Assembly (NCBI RefSeq): GCF_037861325.1 | Contig: NZ_JAFELW010000004.1 | Length of the DNA stretch: 64,000 bases | Source of the DNA: Riemerella anatipestifer_F | GTDB lineage: Bacteria > Bacteroidota > Bacteroidia > Flavobacteriales > Weeksellaceae | Strand: one strand, 5' to 3' | The notes under the pieces: generated by a model | What the model was told of the DNA's origin: nothing | The model's input: only the letters and a program-made list of their open reading frames with translations | The model's database searches: none | Program-made: the position numbers and the translations under genes | Part shown: piece after piece, positions 15,627 to 24,534 of the stretch | How positions within the stretch are numbered: position 1 is the first letter of the stretch | How the letters are laid out: every line of letters begins with the position of its first letter

Positions 15627-16565
15627 ATGTTGCATCACCTCAAAATTAAAGACTATTTAACAACTACTGGATATAGTACTGATATCTCGCTTAGCTATGA
15701 GCTATTTGGGCAGCCTTTACATACAGCTCCTATTGTACTCATCAATCATGCTCTAACGGGAAACTCTAATGTGGCAGGAACAAAAGGCTGGTGGCAAGAT
15801 TTGGTGGGAGCAGGAAAAACCATTGATACCAACAAACTCACAGTCATCTGTTTTAATATCCCTGGTAATGGTTATAATGATTTCTTTATTGATAATCCAC
15901 AAGCCTTCACTACTCAAGAGGTAGCTCGGCTATTTATTTTAGGGCTAGAACAGCTTAAAATTAAACAGTTAGACTATCTTATAGGTGGCTCCATTGGTGG
16001 TGCTATAGGCTGGGAAATGCTCAATCTTAATAGAAACTTATCCAAAGTATTTGTGCCTGTAGCCTCGGATTTTAAAACGACCGATTGGCTGAATGCCCAA
16101 TGTTTAGTCCAGAAATACCTTCTAGAAAATAGTGAAAAACCGCTACAAAAAGCGAGAACTCACGCAATGCTTTGTTATAGAACTCCCTTTTCACTCAATA
16201 AAAGATTTAAAAGGCAAAAAGGAGACGATACTGACCTACTGCAATCTCACGAATGGCTCAATTTCCACGGAGAAAGCCTTAATGAAAGGTTTACTCTAAA
16301 GGCTTATTTACTAATGAACCATCTGCTAACCACCATTGCAGTTGATGAGTCTTCGTTAGCTGAAATAAAAACAGAATTCCATTTGGTATCAGTAGATAGT
16401 GATTTATTTTTCCCTGCTTTTGAGATTGAAGAAACCTATCAACTTTTAAAAAACGATAATGCTAATGCCTACTACCACGAAATAAAATCGGTACACGGAC
16501 ACGATGCCTTCCTTATGGAATACGAGCAAATGAAACATATATTCAAATCAATTATTAAATATTAA
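15627..16565 (+). CDS. metX: MetX-like homoserine O-acyltransferase (short alpha/beta hydrolase)
   Basis: Acylates homoserine in the first committed step of methionine synthesis. The alpha/beta-hydrolase fold shows the oxyanion region VLINHALTGNSNVAG, the nucleophile elbow LIGGSIGGAIGWE (Ser122 counted from the ATG at 15627), the acid SVDSDLFFP and the base SVHGHDAFLMEY. At 312 residues it is shorter than the usual 350-380, lacking part of the lid. I place the start at 15627 (MLHHLKIKDYLTT). An in-frame ATG at 15588 would begin right at a hairpin after the riboswitch. First gene of the SAM-regulated operon. Acetyl versus succinyl donor cannot be told from sequence. Confidence 0.82.
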   Translation: MLHHLKIKDYLTTTGYSTDISLSYELFGQPLHTAPIVLINHALTGNSNVAGTKGWWQDLVGAGKTIDTNKLTVICFNIPGNGYNDFFIDNPQAFTTQEVARLFILGLEQLKIKQLDYLIGGSIGGAIGWEMLNLNRNLSKVFVPVASDFKTTDWLNAQCLVQKYLLENSEKPLQKARTHAMLCYRTPFSLNKRFKRQKGDDTDLLQSHEWLNFHGESLNERFTLKAYLLMNHLLTTIAVDESSLAEIKTEFHLVSVDSDLFFPAFEIEETYQLLKNDNANAYYHEIKSVHGHDAFLMEYEQMKHIFKSIIKY

Positions 16566-16586
16566 ATCAACTTAAAAAATTATATT

Positions 16587-18125
16587 ATGCCTAATCAAGA
16601 AAACCTTAACATATATCCAAACAAAGCCATCATCAATTTTGAAGGCAAAGACTTTCTAGGTCAAATAGGGATAGACTCTCGTATATTTAACGCCCTTAAC
16701 AGAGCCAACATTAGTGTAGGAGTTATCTCTCAACAGGCGATAGAAAATGGTATCTCTGTACTCGTGGACGAAAGCAACGCCGAAGATGCAGTACAATGCC
16801 TAAAAGAAGAGTTTAAAAATGAAATCAACCAAGGGATTGTAAGCCAGATTTATAGTGTAGATGGTATTACTGTCATTGGTCTGGTAACGTCTGATTTCAA
16901 CAAAATACTTACCGAACTACAGCGTAACAAAATTTTCCCGTTACTTCTTAACCAAGTGGCTTCGGCGGGGCGTGTAAACATTGTAGTAGCGACCAACCAA
17001 GCCGAAAAAACCAAAAACATTATAGAAACCGAACTTTATGGCAAACCTAAAGCCGTACATTTGGTATTGTTTGGGCATGGTAATGTGGGCGGTACTTTGA
17101 TAGAGCAAATCTTAGATTCTGCTTACGATATTTTGCAACGAAAGAGAATAGACCTCAAAATCGTAGCAATAGCCAACTCTAAAAATATTGTGTTTAACAA
17201 AGGAGGCTTCGGAAGCGATTGGCGACAGAAAGTGAGATTTGCTAATACCCAAAATACTTTGGAAGACTTATTTCAATTTGTAAAAGAGCATCAATTTGAA
17301 AACCTAATCGCCGTGGACAATACTGCTAGTAAAGACTTTGTAAAAAACTATCTAGAACTAGCTGAACAAGGCTTCGATTTGGTTTCTTCCAACAAAATTT
17401 ACAATACTCTTCCGATTGGGGAATATAAAAAGCTAAGGCGTACTCTAGAAAAAAACAAAAAGAAATACCTCTACGAAACCAATGTAGGGGCAGGGTTACC
17501 ATTGATAGACACTATTAAGCTCCTCCATTTGTCTGGAGAAGACATTACACGCATTAAAGGCGTATTTTCAGGGTCGCTTAGTTATATATTTAATAATTTT
17601 TCGGTAAGAGGAGATGCCTTTTCTACTATCATTAAAGAAGCGATGGAAAAAGGTTTTACCGAGCCTGACCCAAGAGAAGACCTTTCAGGAAATGATGTCG
17701 CAAGAAAACTACTAATCTTGGCGAGAGAACTAGACTTAGTAAATGAATTTGAGGACATCAATATCCAAAACCTCATTCCTGAAAACCTTTCTGATATTAG
17801 TAAGGAAGATTTTATTTCAAGACTCAATGAGCTAGATGATACCTACCAAAAGATTAAGGATAACCAAGAAACAGGCTATGTTCTGCGTTATGTAGGCGAC
17901 TTGCATGGCAACCTAAGAGAAGACAAAGGTGTACTTGATGTAAAACTTGTTTCAGTACCTGCCCATTCGGCGTTAGGACAGCTTAAAGGCTCTGATTCTA
18001 TCTTTGAAATCTACACCGAAAGCTACGGCGAAAACCCTATCGTTATTATGGGTGCTGGTGCTGGTGCTAAGGTAACTGCCAGAGGTGTCTTTGGTGATAT
18101 TTTAAGACTAAGTGAAACTAAATAA
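16587..18125 (+). CDS. Homoserine dehydrogenase with N-terminal ACT domains, no aspartokinase domain
   Basis: A 512-residue protein. The first about 150 residues resemble the ACT regulatory part of aspartokinases (KDFLGQIGIDSRIFNALNRA, ISQQAIENGISVLV, VTSDFNKILTELQR). The rest is homoserine dehydrogenase: LVLFGHGNVGGTLIEQIL (NAD-binding), AVDNTASKDFVKNY, YETNVGAGLPLIDTIKLL, GVFSGSLSYIFNNF and EPDPREDLSGNDVARKL. It resembles a ThrA/MetL protein whose kinase domain is lost while the ACT hinge is kept. It lies 21 bases after the metX-like gene under the SAM riboswitch and feeds homoserine to it. The ACT part may give feedback control, but its ligand is unknown. Confidence 0.85.
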   Translation: MPNQENLNIYPNKAIINFEGKDFLGQIGIDSRIFNALNRANISVGVISQQAIENGISVLVDESNAEDAVQCLKEEFKNEINQGIVSQIYSVDGITVIGLVTSDFNKILTELQRNKIFPLLLNQVASAGRVNIVVATNQAEKTKNIIETELYGKPKAVHLVLFGHGNVGGTLIEQILDSAYDILQRKRIDLKIVAIANSKNIVFNKGGFGSDWRQKVRFANTQNTLEDLFQFVKEHQFENLIAVDNTASKDFVKNYLELAEQGFDLVSSNKIYNTLPIGEYKKLRRTLEKNKKKYLYETNVGAGLPLIDTIKLLHLSGEDITRIKGVFSGSLSYIFNNFSVRGDAFSTIIKEAMEKGFTEPDPREDLSGNDVARKLLILARELDLVNEFEDINIQNLIPENLSDISKEDFISRLNELDDTYQKIKDNQETGYVLRYVGDLHGNLREDKGVLDVKLVSVPAHSALGQLKGSDSIFEIYTESYGENPIVIMGAGAGAKVTARGVFGDILRLSETK

Positions 18126-18137
18126 CAACTTTATAAT

Positions 18138-19295
18138 ATGAAAAACTTTGAAACCCAAGCCATCAGAAACCAAATCGCTAGAACTGATTTTCAGGAGCAT
18201 TCAGTGCCATTGTATCTTACCTCTAGCTTTGTTTTTGAAGATGCCGAACAGATGCGTGCCGCCTTTGCAGAAGAGGTAGAACATAACATCTACAGCCGTT
18301 ACAGTAACCCTAACACCAATGAGTTTACTGAAAAGATAGTACAAATGGAAGGTGCCGAAGCAGGATATGCCTTTGCTTCGGGTATGGCGGCTGTTTTTGC
18401 CTCGTTTAACGCTTTGCTCAAACCTAATGACCATATTTTGAGTTGCCAGTCGGTATTTGGTTCTACCCACTATTTATTTAAGACTCATTTCCCGAAATGG
18501 AATGTAGAAACCACTTACTTTAAAGCTGACGAAGTAGAGCTAGAAAAGTATCTAAAACCTAACACCCGCTTTCTCTATTTAGAAACACCTACCAACCCTG
18601 CGATTGAGATTTTAGACTTAGAGTTTTTTGGCAACTTTGCTAGAAAGCACAATCTTATTTTTGTGGTAGATAACTGCTTTGCCACCCCATATTTACAGCA
18701 ACCTATCACTTACGGAGCCGACCTAGTCATACACTCTGCTACCAAAATGATAGACGGACAAGGGCGTGTGTTAGGTGGTATTGTGGTTGGAAAAAAAGAA
18801 CTGATTAGAGAAATTTACCTCTTCTCTAGAAATACAGGACCGTCTTTATCTCCGTTTAATGCGTGGGTACTTAGTAAAAGTTTAGAAACTTTAGCTGTTC
18901 GTTTAGAGAAGCATTGCGAAAACGCTTTAGCAGTTGCAGAGTTCTTAGAACAACACCCTAAAGTCTCTTTAGTTAAGTATCCTTTTCTACCCTCACACCC
19001 AAGCTACAAGATAGCCAAAAAACAAATGAAACATGGTGGTAATATTGTGGCATTTGAAGTTAAAGGTGGTATTGAAGGTGGCAGAAACTTCCTCAACAAG
19101 ATAAAGTTATGCTCACTATCTCCTAACTTGGGAGATACTAGAACTATTGTAACTCACCCTGCCTCTACCACCCACTCTAAACTTACCGAAGAAGACCGCC
19201 TAGAAGTAGGCATTACACCAGGATTGGTGCGTTGTAGTGTAGGTTTAGAAAATGTAGAAGACATTATTTCTGATTTAAAACAAGCCTTAAATTAA
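18138..19295 (+). CDS. O-acylhomoserine sulfhydrylase / cystathionine gamma-synthase family enzyme (MetZ/MetB-like)
   Basis: A 385-residue PLP enzyme of the Cys/Met metabolism family. It has YSRYSNPNTNEFTEKI, GYAFASGMAAVFASF, LETPTNPAIEILDL, VVDNCFATPYLQQPI and the PLP-binding Lys203 in SATKMIDGQGRVLGG, then LGDTRTIVTHPASTTH near the end. It follows homoserine dehydrogenase by 12 bases in the riboswitch operon, so it should turn acylhomoserine into homocysteine or cystathionine. The motif set and operon favour a MetZ-type sulfhydrylase, but MetB-type activity cannot be excluded. Confidence 0.85.
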   Translation: MKNFETQAIRNQIARTDFQEHSVPLYLTSSFVFEDAEQMRAAFAEEVEHNIYSRYSNPNTNEFTEKIVQMEGAEAGYAFASGMAAVFASFNALLKPNDHILSCQSVFGSTHYLFKTHFPKWNVETTYFKADEVELEKYLKPNTRFLYLETPTNPAIEILDLEFFGNFARKHNLIFVVDNCFATPYLQQPITYGADLVIHSATKMIDGQGRVLGGIVVGKKELIREIYLFSRNTGPSLSPFNAWVLSKSLETLAVRLEKHCENALAVAEFLEQHPKVSLVKYPFLPSHPSYKIAKKQMKHGGNIVAFEVKGGIEGGRNFLNKIKLCSLSPNLGDTRTIVTHPASTTHSKLTEEDRLEVGITPGLVRCSVGLENVEDIISDLKQALN

Positions 19296-19318
19296 ATATT
19301 TAAAGCATTATCACATTC

Positions 19319-19359
19319 AATAGGTCATTCCAATATTTATGAAGTGACCTATTCTTTTT
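19319..19359 (+). terminator. Intrinsic terminator of the methionine operon
   Basis: A 9-bp stem (AATAGGTCA / TGACCTATT) followed by CTTTTTG, 24 bases after the last stop codon of the operon. Confidence 0.75.
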
Positions 19360-19388
19360 GCCAAAAAAAGTATAACTTTGCCTCCATA

Positions 19389-20069
19389 ATGAATATAGCA
19401 AGTTGTATTTTAGAGGCTCTTAAAACTCATGGCAGTGTAACTGTGCCTCACTTTGGTGTTTTTTCTTTAAAGTACTCTGGTGCAATTATCAGCAACGAAG
19501 ACGGTCATATACTGCCTCCCGCTAAGCAGATTGTACTAGAAAAGAATTATCTTTTAAAAGAGAATAGTTTCGTCAATTTTGTGGCTCAAATTAAAGGCAT
19601 CAGTTCCCAAACGGCTGACTTTGAGATAAAAACACAAACAGACTATTGGAAGAAAAAAATAGAAGCAGGAGAATCTTTTGAGGTAGAAGCTCTAGGGGCA
19701 TTTAATTCAGACGCTCAAGGTTTTTCTTTTGTAGGACAACGGATTTATCTAGATTCGCCTGATGTCTATGGGCTAGAGGCAATCAATCTTTCTGAAATGA
19801 GTTGCCCAAAAGAAACTCAACCTTCTCAACCCAAGAGATCTAATGTTTGGAAAGTGGTGCTTTGGCTACTCATTTTTATTATTCCAGCAGGGATATTGGG
19901 GTATTTGAATTTCTATCACCCTGAAATTTTATTTGGTGTGAAAAGTTTTGAAAAAGATAAAACTCAAAAGACCACGGCACTTCAACCTGTAAAAACAACT
20001 AAGACTAATGATACTTTGGTAATAGATAGTTTAAAGCAAGATTCTTTACCAGCTAACAATTTAAAATAA
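19389..20069 (+). CDS. Bacterial CCDC81-type HU domain membrane protein
   Basis: The N-terminal about 140 residues resemble the paired HU-CCDC81 domains known from Bacteroidetes (SCILEALKTHGSVTVPHFG, NSFVNFVAQIKGI, then GESFEVEALGAFNSDAQG). They are followed by one transmembrane segment (VVLWLLIFIIPAGILGYL) and a short Lys/Thr/Ser-rich tail. Many relatives end in a SPOR peptidoglycan-binding domain, which is absent here. The ATG at 19389 is preferred over the one at 19344 because a TAACTTTG box at 19373-19380 lies between them. The transcript would then be almost leaderless. It likely forms a unit with the thioesterase gene one base downstream. The role is not known, but the fold suggests nucleoid or envelope anchoring. 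Confidence 0.75.
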   Translation: MNIASCILEALKTHGSVTVPHFGVFSLKYSGAIISNEDGHILPPAKQIVLEKNYLLKENSFVNFVAQIKGISSQTADFEIKTQTDYWKKKIEAGESFEVEALGAFNSDAQGFSFVGQRIYLDSPDVYGLEAINLSEMSCPKETQPSQPKRSNVWKVVLWLLIFIIPAGILGYLNFYHPEILFGVKSFEKDKTQKTTALQPVKTTKTNDTLVIDSLKQDSLPANNLK

Positions 20070-20070
20070 T

Positions 20071-20580
20071 ATGACGAAAAAAACACCTAAAGATAGCCTT
20101 ACGGTAATGACTAATATTGTACTCCCAAACGAAACCAATCATTTGGGAAATTTGTTTGGGGGAGAGCTTCTTTCTAAAATGGACAGATGTGCTTCTATAT
20201 CAGCCTCTAGACATTGCGGAAGGAGGGTAGTAACGGCTTCAGTAAACCATGTTTCCTTTAATCATCCTATTCCAGAAGGAGGTGTGGTGGTTTTGGAGTC
20301 CAAAGTAACCCGTGCATTTTCTACCTCTATGGAGGTTTATGTAGATGTATGGATGGACGACCCTATTACACAGAAAAAAGTGCATACCAACGAAGGAATA
20401 TACACCTTTGTAGCGGTAGATGCGTTCAATAAGCCTGTGCCTATCCCAGAGTTAGAACCCGAAACGGATATAGAAAAAGAGCGTTATATGGCGGCTCTTA
20501 GAAGAAAAGAACTTTCCCTTATTCTGTCTGGAAGAATGAAGGCTCAAGATTCTGTAGAGCTAAAAAAACTATTCATTTAA
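20071..20580 (+). CDS. Acyl-CoA thioesterase, hotdog fold (YciA/BACH type)
   Basis: A 169-residue single hotdog domain with the family's N-terminal LPNETNHLGNLFGGELLSKMD (Asn, and the conserved Asp in the long helix), VTASVNHVSFNHPIPEG and HTNEGIYTFVAVD. These enzymes hydrolyse acyl-CoA to free acid and CoA in the cytosol, usually as hexamers. It begins one base after the HU-CCDC81 gene and is followed six bases later by the dehydrogenase gene, so the three are probably one transcript. Confidence 0.88.
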   Translation: MTKKTPKDSLTVMTNIVLPNETNHLGNLFGGELLSKMDRCASISASRHCGRRVVTASVNHVSFNHPIPEGGVVVLESKVTRAFSTSMEVYVDVWMDDPITQKKVHTNEGIYTFVAVDAFNKPVPIPELEPETDIEKERYMAALRRKELSLILSGRMKAQDSVELKKLFI

Positions 20581-20586
20581 TCATTT

Positions 20587-21519
20587 ATGAAGGTTTTACA
20601 ACTAGATAAAAATCACCCTCTTATTACGGAGCAGCTCACGGCTAATGGGTTTATAATAGATGAGGATATTACTTCTTCTTACGAAGAAATTTTAGACAAA
20701 ATAGAACCTTACGAGGGTGTGATTATTAGGAGTAGAATTCCGCTAGACGCTCGTTTTTTAACTCAAGCCAAAAATCTAAAATGGATTGCGAGAGTAGGGG
20801 CAGGAATGGAAAATATAGATGCTGAAAAAGCAGAAGAATTGGGTGTTTGTCTTTTCAATTCTCCAGAGGGTAACCGAGATGCAGTAGCAGAACACAGTTT
20901 AGGCTGTCTTTTGGTACTGATGAACCGTTTGTTTATTTCATCGGAAGAGGTTAAAAAAGGCATTTGGAAGCGTGAGGAAAACCGAGGGGAAGAAATTAAA
21001 GATAAGACGGTAGGCATCATAGGGTATGGTAATATGGGAAAAGCCTTAGCTCAAAGACTATCAGGTTTTGGGTGCGAGGTGATATTTCACGATATTAAAC
21101 CTAACCTGTCAGACCAATACGCCCAACAAGTTCCGTTAGAAGTATTACAAGAGAAAGCGGATATTCTAAGTCTTCATTTACCTTTGGCAGAGGATACCAT
21201 AGGTTGGCTTAATGCTGATTCTATCCAAAAAATGAAGAAGGATTTTTATCTCATCAATACAGCTAGAGGGAAGAATGTGGTAACTTCAGATGTGGTTTCG
21301 GCACTTAAAAGCGGTAAGATAAAAGGGGCTTGTCTAGATGTTTTAGAATATGAAAAAAGCTCTTTTGAAAACTTAGAAATTCAGAATGAAGATTTAGCTT
21401 TTCTTTTAAACTCGGATAAAGTGATTGTTACGCCTCATATTGCAGGTTGGACGCACGAAAGTAAGATAAAATTAGCCCAAGTGATTGTAGATAAGATTTT
21501 AGCAAAGTTTAAAAAATAA
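20587..21519 (+). CDS. D-2-hydroxyacid / phosphoglycerate dehydrogenase family protein
   Basis: A 310-residue D-isomer-specific 2-hydroxyacid dehydrogenase with a full Rossmann motif VGIIGYGNMGKALAQRLSGF, the catalytic Arg/Glu/His set in LINTARGKNVV, CLDVLEYE and VTPHIAGWT, and the substrate loop RVGAGMENIDAE. It has no C-terminal ACT domain, so it is a short form. It could be the serine-pathway SerA or another hydroxyacid dehydrogenase, and the operon does not decide this. The gene starts six bases after the thioesterase stop. Confidence 0.82.
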   Translation: MKVLQLDKNHPLITEQLTANGFIIDEDITSSYEEILDKIEPYEGVIIRSRIPLDARFLTQAKNLKWIARVGAGMENIDAEKAEELGVCLFNSPEGNRDAVAEHSLGCLLVLMNRLFISSEEVKKGIWKREENRGEEIKDKTVGIIGYGNMGKALAQRLSGFGCEVIFHDIKPNLSDQYAQQVPLEVLQEKADILSLHLPLAEDTIGWLNADSIQKMKKDFYLINTARGKNVVTSDVVSALKSGKIKGACLDVLEYEKSSFENLEIQNEDLAFLLNSDKVIVTPHIAGWTHESKIKLAQVIVDKILAKFKK

Positions 21520-21530
21520 TAGATTAAAAT

Positions 21531-22778
21531 ATGAAATGGTGGTGGATTATTGCGTGTGGATTGCTAACATTCTCTTGTTCTAAAAAACAAGAAAGTAGTG
21601 AGGAGGTTAAAACCAATTTGCCTCATTTTTCTAAGGTAGATGCGGAGGATATTTTTACAAAAGAGGATAATTCGGTAGCTAATGAGGATTCTCTAAAACA
21701 CCTTTTGAAAGAATATTACCAAAACACTTGGGTAGGAGGTGATTTAAGTGGAGGAATTTTAATCGCTAAAGGCGATAATATAATTTTTGAAAAATACAGG
21801 GGCTATGGCAGAGAGAACCAACAGATGCCTATCAATCAGAATACACCTTTACACATTGCTTCTATTTCTAAGACGATGACGGCAATGGCGATTATGAAGC
21901 TTATAGAAGAAAAAAAAATAAACCTAGACCAAGATATTACCACATTCTTTCCCAAGTTTCCGTATGCTAACATCAGAGTAATAGACCTACTTAACCATAG
22001 AAGTGGACTCCCAAAGTATGAGCATTTTATTGAAACTCTAGAACCTAAACCTAAAGAGTTATCACAGTCTTTTTTAACCAATCAAGATGTTCTAAATCTA
22101 CTTATTAGATATAAGCCAGAGCTAGCTAGACCTACTAGCACAGGGTTTATGTACTGTAATACCAACTACGCTTTACTAGCCCTAATTATAGAGAAGGTTA
22201 CCCAAAAAGATTATCCTACTGCAATGAAGGAAATGCTGTTTGCACCTCTTGAAATGAAACACACTTTTGTATTTCAGCAAAAGGATATTGCCACGGCGGC
22301 ACAATCGTTCTATTATAAAAATAACAAGCTGTATCCTCTTAATAATTTAGACCTCATCTATGGGGATAAAAATATTTATACCACTCCTAGAGATTTACTA
22401 AAGTTTTCACAAGCGATGTTCTCTAAAGAGTTTTTACCTTCGGATTTGAAAGAAAAGATATTCACACCTTATAGTAATGAGAAAAAAGGGATTAACAATT
22501 ACGGCTTAGGGTTTAGAATGAAAATTTTTGATAATAATAAAAAACTGACTTATCACAATGGTTGGTGGCACGGCTCTAATTCCGTATTTGTACATCTTTT
22601 AGATTCTAAGGTAAGTATTATTGCGATAGGTAATAAATTTTCTAGAAGAGTCTATTCGGCGGTTGCTTTATCTGGTTTGTTTGATGATTTTCCGTTGGAA
22701 ACAGAAACTCTAAAAAAGGAGATGATGCCAAATGTACCGAATGCTCTTCCTTCATCTTCAAGCGATTCATTACAATAA
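21531..22778 (+). CDS. Serine beta-lactamase-like hydrolase, predicted lipoprotein
   Basis: A 415-residue protein with a lipobox (IIACGLLTFSC, lipidated Cys16) and a class C beta-lactamase/penicillin-binding fold. It has the SxxK motif in IASISKTMTAMAIMKLIEE, the YxN-type motif in MYCNTNYALLALIIEK and a C-terminal HNGWWHGSNSVFVH in place of KTG. These proteins are usually esterases or D-amino peptidases rather than resistance enzymes. It would sit in the periplasm or on the outer membrane. It is the last gene of the run beginning at 19389, followed by a terminator. Confidence 0.82.
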   Translation: MKWWWIIACGLLTFSCSKKQESSEEVKTNLPHFSKVDAEDIFTKEDNSVANEDSLKHLLKEYYQNTWVGGDLSGGILIAKGDNIIFEKYRGYGRENQQMPINQNTPLHIASISKTMTAMAIMKLIEEKKINLDQDITTFFPKFPYANIRVIDLLNHRSGLPKYEHFIETLEPKPKELSQSFLTNQDVLNLLIRYKPELARPTSTGFMYCNTNYALLALIIEKVTQKDYPTAMKEMLFAPLEMKHTFVFQQKDIATAAQSFYYKNNKLYPLNNLDLIYGDKNIYTTPRDLLKFSQAMFSKEFLPSDLKEKIFTPYSNEKKGINNYGLGFRMKIFDNNKKLTYHNGWWHGSNSVFVHLLDSKVSIIAIGNKFSRRVYSAVALSGLFDDFPLETETLKKEMMPNVPNALPSSSSDSLQ

Positions 22779-22802
22779 ATAGTGATTTAATATAATAATA
22801 AA

Positions 22803-22838
22803 CCAAAAAGACCAGCTCTAACGAACTGGTCTTTTATA
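22803..22838. terminator. Bidirectional intrinsic terminator
   Basis: A 10-bp perfect stem (AAAAGACCAG / CTGGTCTTTT) between convergent genes, with A/T tracts on both sides. Confidence 0.85.
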
Positions 22839-22861
22839 TTTTAAAAGTATTACTTTTTTAA

Positions 22862-24052
22862 TTAAGCTAATACCTCTTTTACTTTATTTGCCGCTTCTTC
22901 TAGAGTAATTGCAGAATGTACTGGTAATCCAGACTCATCAATTAATCTCTTAGCTTCTTCAGCATTAGTTCCCTGTAATCTTACGATAAGAGGTACAGGA
23001 AGTTCTCCGAAGCTCTTGTAAGCATCTACTACACCTTGTGCTACTCTATCACATCTTACAATACCACCAAAGATGTTGATAAGAATTGCTTTTACATTAG
23101 GGTCTTTAAGGATAATACCAAATGCCTTTTCCACTCTTTCAGCATCTGCAGTACCACCTACATCTAGGAAGTTAGCAGGGTTACCTCCAGAAAGCTTAAT
23201 AATATCCATAGTAGCCATTGCCAAACCAGCACCGTTTACCATACAACCTACATTACCGTCTAGTTTAACGAAGTTTAATCCAGCTTCACCAGCTTCAACT
23301 TCTGTAGGGTCTTCCTCTCTTTTATCTCTTAATTCAGCTAAATCTTTATGACGGAAAAGTGCATTATTATCTAAAGTTACTTTAGCATCTACTGCAGCAA
23401 TTTTATTATCTGAAGTTTTAAGAACAGGGTTGATTTCAAATAAAGAAGCATCAATACCCACATAAGCATTGTAAAGAGCTGTAATGAATTTTACAAAATC
23501 CTTAAACGCTTCTCCTTCTAAACCTAGATTAAATGCAATCTTTCTAGCTTGGAAAGGTTGTAGTCCTAAAGCAGGATCTACCTCTTCGTTATGGATAAGG
23601 TGCGGAGTTTCTTCTGCCACTTGCTCTATATCCATACCACCTTCTGTAGAATATACAATCATATTCTTCCCTTTAGCTCTATCTAAAAGTACAGAAACAT
23701 AGTATTCTTTTGGTTCAGAATCCCCAGGGTAATACATATCTTCTGCAACAAGTACAGAGTGTACTTTTTTACCTTCAGCAGAAGTTTGAGGCGTTACTAA
23801 CTGCATTCCGATGATGTTTCTTGCGTTTTCTTCTAACTTTTCCATGTTAGGAGAAAACTTAACACCTCCACCTTTACCTCTACCACCTGCGTGTACTTGA
23901 GCTTTTACTACCCACGCTTTAGTTCCTGTTTCTGCAGAAAGCTGTTCTGCCGCTTTTTTTGCTTCCTCTACGGTGCTAGCTACTATACCTCTTTGTACTC
24001 TAACGCCGTATTTCGCTAAAATCTCTTTTGATTGATACTCGTGAAGATTCAT
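22862..24052 (-). CDS. sucC: Succinyl-CoA synthetase (ADP-forming) beta subunit
   Basis: SucC with SucD interconverts succinyl-CoA and succinate in the citric acid cycle, making ATP. The 396-residue protein has the ATP-grasp start MNLHEYQSKEILAKYGV, KAQVHAGGRGKGGGVK, FEINPVLKTSDNKIAAVDAK, NGAGLAMATMDIIKLSGG, FLDVGGTAD and NIFGGIVRCDRVAQG. All are as expected. The partner sucD is not in the window next to it, as is common in flavobacteria. A TAAATTTG box on the minus strand lies at 24096-24103. Confidence 0.96.
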   Translation of the reverse strand: MNLHEYQSKEILAKYGVRVQRGIVASTVEEAKKAAEQLSAETGTKAWVVKAQVHAGGRGKGGGVKFSPNMEKLEENARNIIGMQLVTPQTSAEGKKVHSVLVAEDMYYPGDSEPKEYYVSVLLDRAKGKNMIVYSTEGGMDIEQVAEETPHLIHNEEVDPALGLQPFQARKIAFNLGLEGEAFKDFVKFITALYNAYVGIDASLFEINPVLKTSDNKIAAVDAKVTLDNNALFRHKDLAELRDKREEDPTEVEAGEAGLNFVKLDGNVGCMVNGAGLAMATMDIIKLSGGNPANFLDVGGTADAERVEKAFGIILKDPNVKAILINIFGGIVRCDRVAQGVVDAYKSFGELPVPLIVRLQGTNAEEAKRLIDESGLPVHSAITLEEAANKVKEVLA

Positions 24053-24137
24053 AAATATATTTTTGTATTAAATTTTACGATTTTATAAACAGTTACAAAT
24101 TTAAAGAAAATCTTTGGAAGATAGAAATCTTTTTTGT

Positions 24138-24527
24138 TTACCCTACTTTAGCCCTTGCTACTAGCGTAATGAGCATTGCCCAACTGATAATCATACACAG
24201 CCCTCCTAATGGGGTAATAGGTCCCAAAAATCTTAAACTAACGCCCCAAACTTCTTGAAAAGCCAAGAAATAAATACTCACAGAGAATAAAAAAGTCCCT
24301 ATTATCATTAGCAATGATGTCCACTTTTCTAATCCATTATCGAATTTTAGAAAAAAACCAATTACTAAAAGAAATAGAGCAGAGTACATTTGATACTTTA
24401 CTCCTGTTTCAAAACTTGCCAATTTTTCTACGCTTAAAATCTTTTTAAACGCATGAGCTCCAAAAGCTCCTAAAATCACAGACGTTAGTCCATAGATACC
24501 TCCTATAATGAGTGTAAATGTTTTCAT
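24138..24527 (-). CDS. DUF423 family small membrane protein
   Basis: A 129-residue protein with four hydrophobic helices. The first carries the DUF423 signature ILGAFGAHAFKKIL, and later segments include KYQMYSALFLLVIGFFL and GPITPLGGLCMIISWAMLI. The family (YgdD-like) is an inner-membrane protein of unknown function. It is seven bases downstream of the HMG-CoA reductase gene and probably shares its transcript. Confidence 0.88.
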   Translation of the reverse strand: MKTFTLIIGGIYGLTSVILGAFGAHAFKKILSVEKLASFETGVKYQMYSALFLLVIGFFLKFDNGLEKWTSLLMIIGTFLFSVSIYFLAFQEVWGVSLRFLGPITPLGGLCMIISWAMLITLVARAKVG

Positions 24528-24534
24528 ACTTTTC

